Assembly: GCA_029379385.1 (NCBI GenBank)
Contig: CM055606.1
Span: forward strand, 2,666,001 to 2,730,000
Reading direction: 5' to 3'
DNA from: Quillaja saponaria
Lineage: Eukaryota; Streptophyta; Magnoliopsida; Fabales; Quillajaceae
DNA: 64,000 nucleotides
The notes under the pieces are model-generated. The model had not been told where the DNA came from. It worked only from the letters and a program-made list of their open reading frames with translations, and did not search any database. Shown here piece by piece: positions 1-12,169 of this stretch (positions are counted from its first letter, which is position 1; the number at the start of each line of letters is the position of its first letter). A program made the translations under genes and the position numbers.

Positions 1-298
1 AGGATTATGCTCGTACAATGGTGGTCATCTTGTTATATTCAACGAGTAATCTCTTACGATATTTGGTGGTGGTGGTCTTATTTCTGATCATTTTCAATAA
101 TGGCAGTCATCATTTTTTATAGTAATATGATACCATGGGGGTGACCAGCAATAGTGGCATGTATACCAACTTATATTTTGGAAGAAAAGAAGAAGTTGGT
201 ATCATTGAGAACTTAGCTCAAGTGATTGGTACTTGTCCTCTATCCCCAGTGTCGAGTTCGAGTACTCCCAATGAGCATTATTGTTTACTGAATTTCTA

Positions 299-512
299 TT
301 CAGTTTTGATTTTTAATTGAAAAAACTCATATTTATTCAATTATGATTTATAATTGAAATTAAACTAATTATTTAATCAGTTTTGATTTTTAATTATGTT
401 TTAATTATAAATTTAAATTAAACTAATTATTAATCAGTTATGATTTTTAATTTAATTTAAAGTAATTATTAATTCAATTTTGATTTTTAATTGAAATTAG
501 ACTAATTATTTC
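299..512. repeat. AT-rich degenerate minisatellite
   Basis: Four to five imperfect copies of a 40-60 bp AT-rich unit follow one another. Each carries the core TTTTGATTTTTAATTGAAAT followed by an ACTAATTATT-like stretch. Unit lengths differ because of internal deletions. No coding potential is seen. The flanks (1-298 and 513-1060) hold no gene I can support. Confidence 0.55.
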
Positions 513-1069
513 CACACAAACAAAATGAAACTAAAATTAAATTACAAAAAAAAATAAAAATAAAAATAAAAATACTGAAATTTTAAAAAATAAAATAAAA
601 AACGCAAGAATTAAAACTATAAAAATTTAACATTAAAAAGAATACATTGCTAAATTAACCACATTTTTTCCTTTTTAACTTAAGTTTGTACTCAAATCAG
701 GTAATTTGAGAGGCTGGATCTCTTAGTGTAGTAAAGATTTATCTATTCACTGGCACTTGCATGATCTCAGTGGTTCCTACCAATTTTCGGTCATAGCCAT
801 TGAATCCAGACGACTCTCTTATTGTTTCTAAGACATTTCAAATAAAGATGATTGATCACTCAGTAACAGAGTTTTGGTTCGAGGAGGATGAAAGATGATA
901 CTAGGTCATTCTTTGCTTAGTCAATTCTAGCAGCTTACAAATGTGATTATCCATGGCACCCCTTTTTGGCCTTAGCCTTCCTCTTCCTCCTTTATGGGAT
1001 GCTACGGGATACTAGTACCAGCTAGAGACATTGTAGGTGATGGACACTATTGCGTGCTCATGGTGGGAA

Positions 1070-1735
1070 ATTGTCCATCACCCAAGTATTATACATATTG
1101 AAATCTCTAAGTCTAATAGATTTTTCATACTCATTTTTGACAATAAAACTGTATCCTTCATATGTAAGTCAAGTTGGTATGCACCCAGGTTTATCATCAT
1201 TAGCTGATGGCAAGACTCCAGAAGATGGATTATATGCTTCCAATCCTGAAACATAAGTATCAGCGAAGAGAAAGTCCAACTCCTCAGCCAAGTCAAAGCT
1301 ATTATTCTTGAATTTCATCAATTTCTTGTCATGTCACAATATTAAAAAAGATATTAGTTATAACTAATTTAACTTTTTTCAATACAAATTCCACAAGAGA
1401 TTCAATAAATTTACATTTGCTTACTGCTCTCACCACTCGTCTAGGCCCGTTCATAACTTTTTTACTGGATCCCATCCCACACCGATCTGGTTTCCTAATT
1501 TCTGATACAAGTTCTAATCCTTTTGCGGTCGATCCATTTATTTTTACACTGATTGTATTCTAAGAGATACCCGATAAGTTTAGTGAATTAGGCACCATTT
1601 CTTGCTTGCCCGGTAGCTTTGAATACCGAAGGCTGTCTCTATTTTTTCCTTTCTTTGATATAGTAATCGATGAAAATCTTGGCCTCTTGCAGTCTCTATA
1701 TCAGTTTACCATTATTATCCATTTTGTACAATAAA
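1070..1735 (-). pseudogene. Decayed Myb/SANT-like DNA-binding protein gene
   Basis: Read on the minus strand, broken pieces resemble the plant Myb/SANT-like (Myb_DNA-bind_3) family, which often accompanies PIF/Harbinger transposons. Around 1690 a piece reads like the first helix (KIFIDYYIKERKK). Around 1530-1560 comes QCKNKW, matching the family's QxKNKWD motif. Around 1480 a piece resembles the TGLGWD region, and near 1200-1300 is AEELDFLFAD followed by PSSGVLPSANDD. Stops and frameshifts separate the pieces, so no protein can be made. The family assignment comes from motif memory; a HMM search would decide. It could be a host gene relic rather than a transposon accessory gene. Confidence 0.4.
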
Positions 1736-2098
1736 TCCAAAGACTTACAAAAAAATTAAAAAATTAGAAGAATGGTGTGAAAATTAGAGAATAAATTTAT
1801 GTATTTATAGAGTTAGAAAAAGGTAAAAAAAGAATAAAAATTTTACAAATCTAAAATATTCAAATTGTTTTGATTAGGAAGCCAACGGTCAAATTTTTTT
1901 TTAAAATTGAGAATGGGACATTAAAATTTTGAGGATGGGACACGGTGAGAAATAGGAAAAAATAGATAAGGTAGTTTGGTAAATAAAGTCGGGATAAAGT
2001 TGGAGTTTAGAAAAATGAATAAGGTAAAATAGGAAGACAAAAAATGGGCTTCACAGCAAGGCCAAAAGCTACCCGAAGACAGCTTATGGGAGCGGCAT

Positions 2099-2127
2099 CA
2101 GCTGCTTCATACCTTATGAAGCAGCTG
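2099..2127. repeat. Perfect 12 bp inverted repeat (hairpin)
   Basis: CAGCTGCTTCAT at 2099-2110 and ATGAAGCAGCTG at 2116-2127 are exact reverse complements with a 5 bp loop. It lies 65 bp before the foldback element and may be part of a larger mobile element end. No terminator or RNA gene can be assigned. Confidence 0.6.
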
Positions 2128-2192
2128 GCACGCGTTCCAGGGCCATCCAAACGGAATTTTGGACATAACGGTCCAAGTTCCAATGTTTTTAG

Positions 2193-3236
2193 TCAATATG
2201 GTAAGTTTTGTATTTAAAATGCTAAAATGAGGTAACTTTAGAAATCGGATTTTGAAAATCCAGTTTCTAACTCCATATTACCAGCCCACAGGCCCATCAC
2301 CACACAACTACTAGCCCACCCTTGCAAAAATTTGAAACGGAATTTTGAAAATCTGGTTTCAGGCTATCCATTTTTAATTTAATAAATATCATAAATTTCA
2401 AAATTTTAACATATCATATACTATAAATTTAAAAATTATTATACATTTTAATTTTAACAATATAATTTGTTATAAATTTTAAAACTATCATAAACTCTAA
2501 ATATAAAAAATATCATACACTCTAAAATTAAAAATTATCATACACTAATAAATTTTAAAATTATTATACACTTTAAATTTAAAATTTATCATACATTTTA
2601 AAATTTACCATATGCTATAATAAAAAAATATCATACATTATAAAATTTTAAATTATTATATATTTAAAAATTTTAAATATTATATTTTAAAATTATCATA
2701 CAATTAAAAATTAAAAATTTATTATACACTTTAATTTAAAATTTAAATATATCATGCATTAAAAATTTTAAAAATATCATATACTTTAAATTTAAAAAAA
2801 AATCATGAATTTAAAAAATTTTAAAATATTAAAATGTATAAAAAAATTATTATAGTGTATGATATATTTAAATTTTAAATTTAAAAGTGTATAATAATTT
2901 TTAAATTTATATTATATGATAATTTTTAATTTTAGAATGTGTGATATTTTTAATTTTAGATAATTTTTAAATTTATATGATATTTTTTTAATATAAAATG
3001 TATGGCCTGAAATTTATCATATTTTTTAATTTATATAATATTTATTAAATTTAAAAGTGTAGATAATTTTTAATTTAAATTAATTTTTTAATTTAAAATA
3101 TATGGCTTGAAACTGAATTTTTAATTTTCTGCATGGGCCGTGGACTGGTGATGTGAAGCTAGAAATTAAATTTTCAAAATACAGTTTCTAAAATTATCTA
3201 ATTTTATATTTTAAATATAAAACTTACCATATTACA
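2193..3236. mobile_element. Foldback/MITE-like element with about 100 bp terminal inverted repeats
   Basis: The left arm (about 2193-2297) and right arm (about 3135-3236) are imperfect reverse complements over roughly 100 bp, sharing the tip AATATGGTAAGTTTT and the inner block with TTTTGAAAAT. The interior is almost pure A and T and is itself rich in short inverted blocks of the type ATCATACACTTTAAA. The 12 bp sequence CCATCCAAACGG occurs in direct orientation on both sides (2143-2154 and 3244-3255). There is no transposase reading frame, so the element is non-autonomous. The superfamily is not clear from the sequence. Confidence 0.7.
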
Positions 3237-3494
3237 AAACCCCCCATCCAAACGGGTTCTGTTCTGTTATTGTCACACCCTCAGAAGTTGTTTTCTTCAG
3301 CCTAGAAATCCTGTCAAGTTTTCGCGACTCCCCATGAAAGTATTTTTCTTCGCGCCTTTTCTATTACTTTGCTGATGAAATTTTCTTCGTGCCTTGACAT
3401 AAGGGTAAAGAAGAGCTTTACTGTCTTTCAGACGAGACAACCAAAATTACTAAAACCCACTCACAAACCAACATAAATACTCGCTCTGGGCCAC

Positions 3495-3503
3495 TATATA
3501 TAT
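3495..3503 (+). promoter_or_regulatory. Probable TATA box of the X8/PDCB-like gene
   Basis: TATATATAT lies about 200 bp before the start codon at 3698 and is followed by a pyrimidine-rich leader with several CTCT tracts, as usual for plant 5' untranslated regions. The position fits a transcription start near 3530. No transcript evidence is available. Confidence 0.5.
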
Positions 3504-3697
3504 CTTTCCACCGTTTACATCAATCTCTACACGGTATATTTTGTCTTCATATTCTTAACCACTCTCGGCTCATACACACCCCACTCATTCACTTCACTCT
3601 CTTCCCCTTCCTCTGAGCTGTTCTTGCCATTTTATCTGGCCTGCCCACCATTACTAGCTACCTCTTCTAACACATCCCTTTTGTTCTTTACCAAACA

Positions 3698-6600
3698 ATG
3701 CCTGCTTTAGCTCTTGTAGTGCTTCTTTTGGCCATGGCTGGTCATTCAAGTATGCACTTCATCTGTCATAGTATCCCAATTTCTTTTTCTTTTCCCAAAC
3801 CTTAGTGTGCTACGCATAATGTAATCTGTATTAAACATGGAATTAGTTTTGTAAAAAGCCTGGATTCTTTCTGTTCTTCGTTTATTTCTCAAAATTTTCA
3901 TGATTTCTAATTTTTTTTTGGATACAAAATGATGAAAAGATGAAATTTTCATTAATGGGTATAATCATGTCAACTAAGTAACTACTCCCATTTTCTCCTC
4001 TGTTTATGCAAGTTGTTCAAATTTGGGTTACAAATGACTCTTGTTAGTACACATTGTAAATTTTCTATCTTTGTTTTTTGGGTTCTGCTTTGCAGATTTA
4101 GATTTTTGCTGGAGATGTAATGCGTTTTTTCTCTTCATTTTTACCATGAGTATTTTGGTTTATTTACTTAAATTTTTTTGGGGAGGGATTTTGGCAGGTG
4201 CTACTTGGTGCGTTTGCAAGACTGGCCTTAGTGACTCAGTGCTGCAAAAGTCCTTGGACTATGCCTGTGGAGCTGGGGCTGATTGTGCTCCTACCCATCA
4301 GGGTGGGGGTTGTTTTAATCCCAACACCGTAAAGGCTCATTGTGATTATGCCGTTAACAGTTACTTCCAAAGAAAGGGTCAAGCTCAAGGTTCCTGTGAT
4401 TTTGCAGGCACAGCAGTCATTACTACATCTAACCCCAGTAAGCCCTCAAAAACCTTTCATTCTCTCGTTTCTCAAGCATATTGTTTACAAAGTATAAGAG
4501 AAGATGGAAGGACACCAGATAACATTCTCTGTTTATATTTTCTTTAATCTCTTTTCTCTGATATGCAGGTATTGCTGGTTGTTCATTCCCTTCAAGCGCT
4601 AGGTATGCAATTTTTTTTTTCTTGTTCTGAAAATAAAAAAATAAAACAAGTAATTGGTGGTACAGGGGAGTAATATGGGTGTGATTCTTTTTGGCAAGTT
4701 GATTGAAAGATTGGGCTGCCTTCACTTTCCACAAATAGGGTGGTGCATAGGTCAGCGAAATCCAAAATAGGCTTCTTTGTCTCTTGGTTAGTTGGCTTTG
4801 CAGTCTCCAATTAGCATTTTGATAGCAACCTTACACTGAAAAACTCTAAAATTCAAAATGAAACCACTGCTTAAGAGCAAGATAAAGTATAAAACTTAAG
4901 TGCTACAGAAGTTTACCATTGTGGGTATGTGTATGAAATCCAAGACTTCATAGAATCAAATATTTTCATTATAACATTCAAATTCTTAGACAGTATGGTC
5001 TTCCCCCTGGTCCACAATAAAGACAAAAGGATTTCAAATTGTCATGAAAGAAATCTTGTTGTATTTGAAAATTTGAAATGCATTTGAAGAGAGCTTCTGT
5101 AAAGTGAACAAAGAGAGAAAGTGAGGCCAGCAAAATTCGGCCAAAACTTAGGATCTGGACAAGGGAGGAGAATTTAAAAACCATGGTTTGGTCTAAACAT
5201 GACTTTACTTTTCAAACCCTTGCTGAAAACATTGTTTTTGGAAAGGTGTTTCTGTTTACTATTGGTATGGGCATTTTTATTTTTATTTTTTTGTGAAAAA
5301 AAAAGAAAAAGAAAAAAGTATCTATGGCTTTGGAAAGAATGTCACTCTGATCATGAATGGTTCTCCTTTAGATGCACTTCACAGTACAATGTTATTTTTC
5401 AGTTATAAGAAAACACTAAGACCCAACTTTTTAAGTTTTCACATTGTCCAATCTAAATGAACTTTCTACCACTTGACGAAAAATTTAGCTCTATGACTCT
5501 GTCTAGGTATAAGCTTTAACTTTTATTTTCATAAGAGGCAGCAATAATTGGGATCAAATGAATGTCTTTATTTTTTTAGCAAAAAAAAATAATAAAGTTG
5601 TCCCTTTAGTAAAAGATTGAATCTTACGAGGCTTATTAACAGTGAAAAGGATAACAACAGTACAAGCGGACAATTTTTTCCCTCCTAAATTTTCACCACG
5701 CCAATAATTAGTTACTTTGGTTTTGTGTGAACACACAAAACCAAGTACCATCTCCTAATAACATTAGCTGCCCCAATTCCTAACAGGTGGGTTCACAACT
5801 AGGATAAAGTTTGACAAAATATACCAGGCCCAAATTTATTTATCCCTTTTCTACTTTATAGCTATTATTGAATATTTTTTGGTTTTATTTAGTATTGGCC
5901 TTCCATCTTCATTTTGTCCTTAGGCAAAAGATAATAAAATAGATTTAAACAATTAATCATATATCTGGTTTTTAAAAATAAGATGTCACATAATGAGTTG
6001 TGCTAATAAGACATTAGTTGTCTAATAAGAGCCATGCTGTACCCATCTTCTGCAAACAGCTTTTGATGTTGGATCCATTATCAGCTTCAGAATAGTTCCA
6101 ATCACTTCAATGGGTTCAGAGTTCAAACCACCCTTAATTTGTTATACGCATTTAAATGCTTCAATTTACTATCTGTAGAGGTGTTTATGAAACTAAAGTT
6201 AAGTGAACAGCTGTAAGTGATAGTTTAGATGAATTCTTGCATGGTGATTTGATGTATATTTGTGTGCATTTACTTCAGTCCACATAAAAGTCCTGCTATG
6301 GTGTATTTAAACTCTTAACAAATAAATGCAGAAGTACATGAGAAAGGCCTCTTGCCATTTGTTATTCACTAGCTTCCCAAGTTTGCAGACTTCTCAAACT
6401 TGGGCCGTAGGGACTTGTTAATATCAAATAAGATATCAGGTCAGTCCTGCTGCATAAGGTTGCTGTTTTTGCTCAAATACATTTTCATGTCACCGCTATG
6501 TTTGATGAATTTAGAAGTGAGTAGACATATCCATTTATGTTCATGTTCATGTTCATAGCATTTGGACACAAGAATGAGATGGAATTGCATGTTCTCTGGT

Positions 6601-7166
6601 AATTAACTAGGCATATGCATAATTGTAACTTATCTTTGCAAGAAATAGTGGATACGCCATTATGTCTCGTCACTTGTGTGATTTGCGTGTGATTTGCTAT
6701 AACAATTTCGGCCATAAAAATATACCCTCAGTCCCTCATATGCAATGACTAGAATGTTGTCCAGTTGTATAATGGTGTAATTATTCCTTATAGCGCCTTA
6801 AGGTTGTAATGCTATGACTTTGATTCTGTGCTTTGCAGTTCCTGTTCTGAGGTTGATATATTAACTGTTATTTCTTTCTCCTAATTCAGCAATGCAGGCA
6901 CCAGTACCATCCCAACTCCCGGCACTACTCCATCAACTACAACTCCTTCTACCACCAAACCATCAACTACAACCCCCTCTACGACCACTTCTCCATACTC
7001 AACAATGCCATCCACCGGAGTGTTAGGAGGGATCAATGGTATAGGCCCGTCAGGAGCTGGCATCAACACAGATGACAGTCATGGTGGGTTGAGACTTGTG
7101 GACACCATTTCATTCTCTTACTTTTCTGTCCTCTTTTCAGGCTGGATGATGCTTAGGTGGGGTTGA
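3698..7166 (+). CDS. X8-domain GPI-anchored protein, plasmodesmata callose-binding (PDCB) type
   Basis: Four exons read as one 200-residue protein: 3698-3749, 4198-4437, 4569-4602 and 6890-7166, all with GT-AG introns and matching phases. Residues 1-17 form a hydrophobic signal peptide. Residues 18-104 are an X8 domain, with WCVC at 21-24 and further cysteines at 41, 47, 56, 66 and 84. A linker of repeated PSTTTPSTT-like units follows. The end is hydrophobic and fits a GPI-anchor signal, though the last residues (WMMLRWG) are unusual. X8 proteins of this layout bind callose (beta-1,3-glucan), and PDCB members sit at plasmodesmal necks, where they affect cell-to-cell traffic. The tiny third exon is seen in related genes. 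A carbohydrate-binding X8 protein elsewhere in the wall remains possible. The 2.3 kb third intron holds no gene. Confidence 0.85.
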
Positions 7167-7479
7167 AAAGGTAAAAATGAAAGGCTGTGATTCTCCCTAG
7201 TTGTGTAGGATTGACAAAGATTGTACTGTAATTCACTGTGCAAATGTGGGTATGCATGTGGTTCTGCTATTTTGTTGGTGTTCTTCTAAACACAGCCTTC
7301 CCAAGTTTTTGTTTTTTTCTTCTCCCCCTATTTGGGTAAAAAATTGGGGGTTTAGATTCTTTCTGTGGTAGTGTGTAATGGTGTTGTTGACTACTTGTTG
7401 TGGTACTCCTCTCTGTAATCTCTCTCCACCTTCAGTTTCTCCATTTGTATATCTGGATCCAAGAGGATAGTGGTTAGAG

Positions 7480-8655
7480 AACTCTTATGTTATTTATCAA
7501 TGTGTTCATTTAACCATCCTAATTGATTGTTTCTTTTTTTCTTCTGAATGTGATGTCTGTTAGACCAAGATACCAATAGAACTGTTTATATGCTTGATTC
7601 CAAAAACTGCAGAAGCTTCCATAGCTCCAACAAATATTATCTGTACTACACATTTTGTAGTCATATCTAATTTGTTGGATAGCAATTGTAGGATACCTGG
7701 CCACGTTAGTGGGCCTGTTCTATATGTCATTGCCTTGGGGTACCTTTCTGAACACAATGCATGATTCATTAGCTCCGTGCCCGCAAGTAATAAATTATCA
7801 TAACCACTCTATCGCAAAAACCATACTTGGAATATCAATGGATTCTGGTGACCCACAAGGTACCCCATTTTGATCTTCTTGGACCAAGAATCTTGGTTTT
7901 TAAAATAAGCCCAAATTTTTTTTTATTTTTTTTTTATTTTGGTCTCCAAGTTTTAGTTTTAATTAAATTTTTATTTAACACAAATTTATTAATTTGGGAT
8001 AGAATCTAATAAATTTAGCTTATATATTTTTTAGGAGATGATGAACAAAATAAAAATTAATGCATGAGAAGAAAAATCTCATGAATATATATAAACTCAA
8101 TTAATAGAGAAATTTATTTTCTTAATTTTAAATTTTAAAACCCGAACTTTTCAAAAACATATTTTTTTCTTAAAACATCAAATTATTTTCACATATTTTT
8201 TTTTCATATCAACTATGCAATTAATTATGTGGTATTACTTCTAAATTAAATATTGTTAACTCAATTAAGAATTTGATTTTAAAAAAAATTAAATCTTGAA
8301 GAATTTGATTTTTAAAAAAATTAAATCTTGAAGAATTTGATTTAAAAAATAATTATTAAAAATTAAAATAATAAATAAGCTATAATTTTACTTGTTGAAC
8401 TAACTACCTTCGAGGAACAGTTAAAAAATTACATATGAAGCCAATTTTTTCTTATTTATATCTGTGCACATAAAAAAAATTAAAAAATCTCTATGCACCC
8501 AACATAAATTGGTTTCAGTATCTTTAATTTTTCTTTTCTTTCTGTATGATTCTGTATGCATCTTCGTTATATAATTGTTTTTTATGTCCTTTTCCTAGAT
8601 TGAAAATGACCTTCTTTCTTTGTCTTTTTAAATTGGGTAGGTACTATAGTTGTTT
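7480..8655. other. AT-rich intergenic stretch with a short tandem repeat
   Basis: No open frame looks coding. Between about 8265 and 8345 the unit GAATTTGATTTTAAAAAAAT occurs about three times, with TTAAATCTTGAA between copies. The rest is A/T-rich DNA without features I can name. Confidence 0.5.
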
Positions 8656-8659
8656 ATTG

Positions 8660-9525
8660 AGGAATGATGTGGTAGTTTAATGAAAAAAGTAAGAAATAAA
8701 TCTAACTTAATATCTTAAATAAGTCCTACAACAAATTTTTATTTCCCACAACACCTACTTTAAAATGTTCTTCTAAATAAATCCTAAATTTTATATTAAC
8801 ATTTTTATGAAACTTTTATTCTTACTTTTTGTTTTTAGTTTTAAATTTAAATTATTAATTAAGTAGGCTAATTTTTTTAAAAATATATTATTTAATTCAG
8901 AAAACTAAAATTTATTATTTAATAATTAGTAAAAAAAAATTAAAATTATTATATAATCATTCATGAAAAATAAAATAAAAATTCTAAAAATTAAAAAAAA
9001 GTTATCATTACCTTCTTTCATATTTTTCTTACAAAAAATCTTAAAACAAATTATTTTCAAATTCAACTTGAATTATTATTTTTTTTTTTTTCATGATGAG
9101 AACTAAAAATAAATAATCTAGATTCATTTTTAAGAAAATTAACAAAAAACTAGTAAGACACATATAAATCTAAATTTAATTATGGAGATAAAAAAATTTT
9201 AAATATATTAAAGGGATGATGAATTTTCATTAATTTTTAAAAGATTTATTATTCTAATAATTATTAATTTATGATTTTTAATTTATAAATTAAAAAAATT
9301 AGTCTACTTAATTAATATTACTAATTTAATACTAAAAACAAAGAAAAAAAAGGTTAAAACTAACATAAAAAGTTCAATATAAAATATAGAACTTATTTAG
9401 AAAAAAAAAATTAAAAGTAAGAATTGTGGGAAATGAAATTTAGTACAAGACTTATTTGAAATCTCAAAAAAAATTAGAACTTATCCTTACTTTCCTAGTT
9501 TAATTGCACTCCATTACACTACATA
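8660..9525. mobile_element. Foldback/MITE-like element with arms over 200 bp
   Basis: The left arm (about 8660-8880) and right arm (about 9290-9525) are reverse complements over more than 200 bp with scattered mismatches and small gaps. Shared landmarks include TTTCCCACAA, TCTAAATAA, ATTTTATATT and the inner AATTAAGTAG block. The interior of about 400 bp is AT-rich with no coding frame. The two ends read GATGTGG and CCATTACAC, and I find no confident target duplication. It is not the same sequence as the element at 2.2-3.2 kb. Confidence 0.65.
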
Positions 9526-9529
9526 TCAT

Positions 9530-10975
9530 ATTCTTAAGAAAATAAGAATGTGTTTTGACATTCATATTATATACCATCCAACCTTCACGTGTTGTATAAA
9601 CGGGGTTACCAAAATAATAACAATAATAATAGGTCCAAAAGATTTGAATGTTTAACTAAAATAAGAAAAAAAGTTCTTTAAGTAACTAACTATTTGTATT
9701 TTCACACAAAATTATTTTTATTTTAATAATTCAAATGCACCATTATAGAAGAAAACAAGAAAAACAACCCTTATAAAATTTATATTATAATTTGATCTTT
9801 TAGACTCACTATTGTAAGTTATAATAACTAAATAAATTTGAAATATTTTTATAGCAATTTAATCAAATAGATTATATATACATAGGGTTCATACAAAATT
9901 AATATAGTTAAATAATGAAATAAAAACAAAAATATTATTATGAATAATATTATCTCTCGCACACTTAAAAGAAATTAATTAAAATTTTTAATTATTTAAG
10001 TAACTAATTATTTATATTTGTACACATAGAACTTTTTATTTAAAAATACTAACACATAATTAAAGGAAGAAAGGGTGATGGAAGGAGAAATAATTTATTT
10101 GGGTTCAATGAAAGAAGAAAGGGTGATGGAAGGAGAAATAAATAAGAAGATGACATAAATAGAATTGGAAAAGTAACAAAAGTAAATAATAATTAAATAA
10201 ATAATTAAAATATTAAATAATAATTAAAAAATCTCATGTATAAAATTAAAATTTAATTTATGTGAAATTTGATGTAAAACTATCGGTCCATATTTTTATC
10301 TCTTCCTTCAACTGCGCCATGTGGAACACAATATGTCATAATATGCCTAAATTGTAAATTCATATTAATGTTAATTAAAATTATCATATATAGTAATTTA
10401 CAATTTAATGTGACAGTTAATTGTAAATTACTGGTCCATATGATAATTTTTTAATGATTTCATGCAGATTGCCACATGTTAGAAGCAAATAAATTTCCTC
10501 TCTTTAAACTAGATAAATTCGTTCCGGGCACGATATGCTTTATTTTATTTTTTTAATTAATTTTTAGTTTGATAATTTTAAATTATATATATATTTATTA
10601 ATGTACGAGAATATAATATTACAACTCACATTATTGATTTCATTATTTGATTTATATTTTTCAATGACTTCAATATGTGTTATATTAATTAGATTAATGT
10701 AAATACTACACATATTTAATTAGATTAATGTAAAAAAAGTAGTATTGAAATTATTATTTATTTTGAGTTTCAATATTGGAGTTAAAAGATGAAATTATAA
10801 TATAAGAATTTTTTATAATTTTTATTTATTGGTGCTTTTATAATATGTGAATAATAAATTATTTTTATTTTTACTTTGAGAATAAAAAAGGTAATATAAT
10901 ATAATTTGATAGATAAGTGATAGAGTAAAATTTAATTAAAACCTTAATGGGTGTAATATTTCACTGTGATAATTA
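9530..10975. other. AT-rich intergenic DNA
   Basis: No gene is supported. A 30 bp block with GAAGAAAGGGTGATGGAAGG occurs twice about 48 bp apart (10065-10093 and 10113-10142), a small tandem duplication. Near 10300-10490 there are short inverted blocks around TTTACAATT that suggest another decayed element. Confidence 0.5.
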
Positions 10976-11077
10976 CTATGCTAATAAATTGAAATATTAA
11001 ATTATAAAAATGGAGTAAAATAAAAAAGAATAAATGATTTTTTAACCATTTACTAAAATATCTCTTATTTTGGAGCA

Positions 11078-11163
11078 AACAATTATTGGAAGGGTCGTCT
11101 TAATCTCGACAGAGCTCGAGAAATTAGTCTCACATCAATACCTACGGGAAAACAAAAAATATC
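11078..11163 (+). mobile_element. SINE 3' end remnant inside dispersed repeat copy 1
   Basis: The stretch ending in GAGAAATTAGTCTCACATCA, then ACGGGAAAACAAAAAA, resembles the tail of the SINE at 31225-31421 (GAGATTAGTCTCACACCCTA then GTGGGAAACAAAAAA). The 5' half with the promoter boxes is missing or too diverged. Confidence 0.4.
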
Positions 11164-11549
11164 TCCTTTTTTTTTTTTTTTCTTCCATAATTAATTTTTT
11201 TTTTCAAAATAAAGAGTTTGCTAACCAGTTTAGATTACCATTACATCTTTTTTTTTAAAATAATAATAATTGTTAAAATAACTTAAATAGACTTTCATAA
11301 AAATATTGTAATTTTTTTCCCTTATAATATGATAATATTTTGTTCCCTGATAATGTGATAACATTTTGTTGCTAAGTAATGTATTTGGATAAAATATAAT
11401 GAGATACTTTAGAAAAGATGGAATGTGTAACTATTGGAGTGTGCATCTCTAAAAATAAAAGAGAAATTAGTGCTAAAAATAAGATGGAAGTAGTATAAAT
11501 ATGGTGGGTTAGTGTTACAAAAAATTGAGTATAACTTTTCCTGGAATTA

Positions 11550-11649
11550 TATTTTCTTTCTTAATTTAAGTAACAAAAGAAAAAAAAAACCAAATAAATA
11601 TTTTCTTTCTTAATTTAAGTAACAAAAGAAAAAAAAAAAACCAAATAAA
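11550..11649. repeat. 49-51 bp tandem duplication
   Basis: Two copies of a unit starting TATTTTCTTTCTTAATTTAA and ending CCAAATAAA lie head to tail (11550-11598 and 11599-11649). They differ mainly in the length of the internal A run, so the duplication is young. Confidence 0.75.
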
Positions 11650-12072
11650 TGAGAAGATAAAGTTCAAGAAGTTACAATATTTTTATGAAAGGCTATTCAA
11701 GTCATTTTAACAAATAGTATTAATTATAAAAAAAGATATAAAAAAAAACCCACCCGTATTCTATCACCTCTCCAAATACCTCTCATAGTTTTCTCTCCCA
11801 ATAGTGGAAGATGAATTAAAAGACTACTCAAATTTCATCCTTTCACTATAAATTTTTCCATGGAGCCAATGACGATTAAATCTAAATTTAGCTATCTAGC
11901 TCATTAGTATAGGACATCTTCAATGGATGAAAAATTATTTGAAATCATCAACCCAAAAATTGGGAAGTATGTGGATGAATGACGGAAATCATCTCCAGAA
12001 TAACAATAGTCCCATCAGATAATAATAATTGTTATGCTAATAAATTGGAATACTAAATTATATAAAATGGAA

Positions 12073-12169
12073 TTTTTTTTTTTTTTTTGGGTACATTAGG
12101 AATGCTTAAACTAGGCACTAGGGGGTAGGAAACATGTACCAACCACTTGAGCTAAGCTTTCAGTGGTAA
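12073..12169 (-). mobile_element. tRNA-derived SINE, minus orientation
   Basis: On the minus strand the element starts near TTACCACTGAAAGCTTAGC, contains the A-box-like CTCAAGTGGTTGGTAC, a B-box-like AGTTTAAGCATTCC and ends in an A run (T run 12073-12088 on plus). The same layout occurs at 16975-17087. It interrupts copy 2 of the dispersed repeat: in copies 1 and 3 the flanks are joined directly, which gives an empty-site comparison. Confidence 0.6.

Noticed and set aside
135..320. Short plus-strand open frame of 61 codons
   Set aside because: The first part looks slightly protein-like, but it ends in the AT-rich minisatellite, has no homologous motif, no splice signals and no promoter.
4429..5408. 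Several open frames on both strands in the introns of the X8 gene
   Set aside because: They overlap true splice sites or lie within introns and consist of low-complexity, AT-driven translations without domain motifs.
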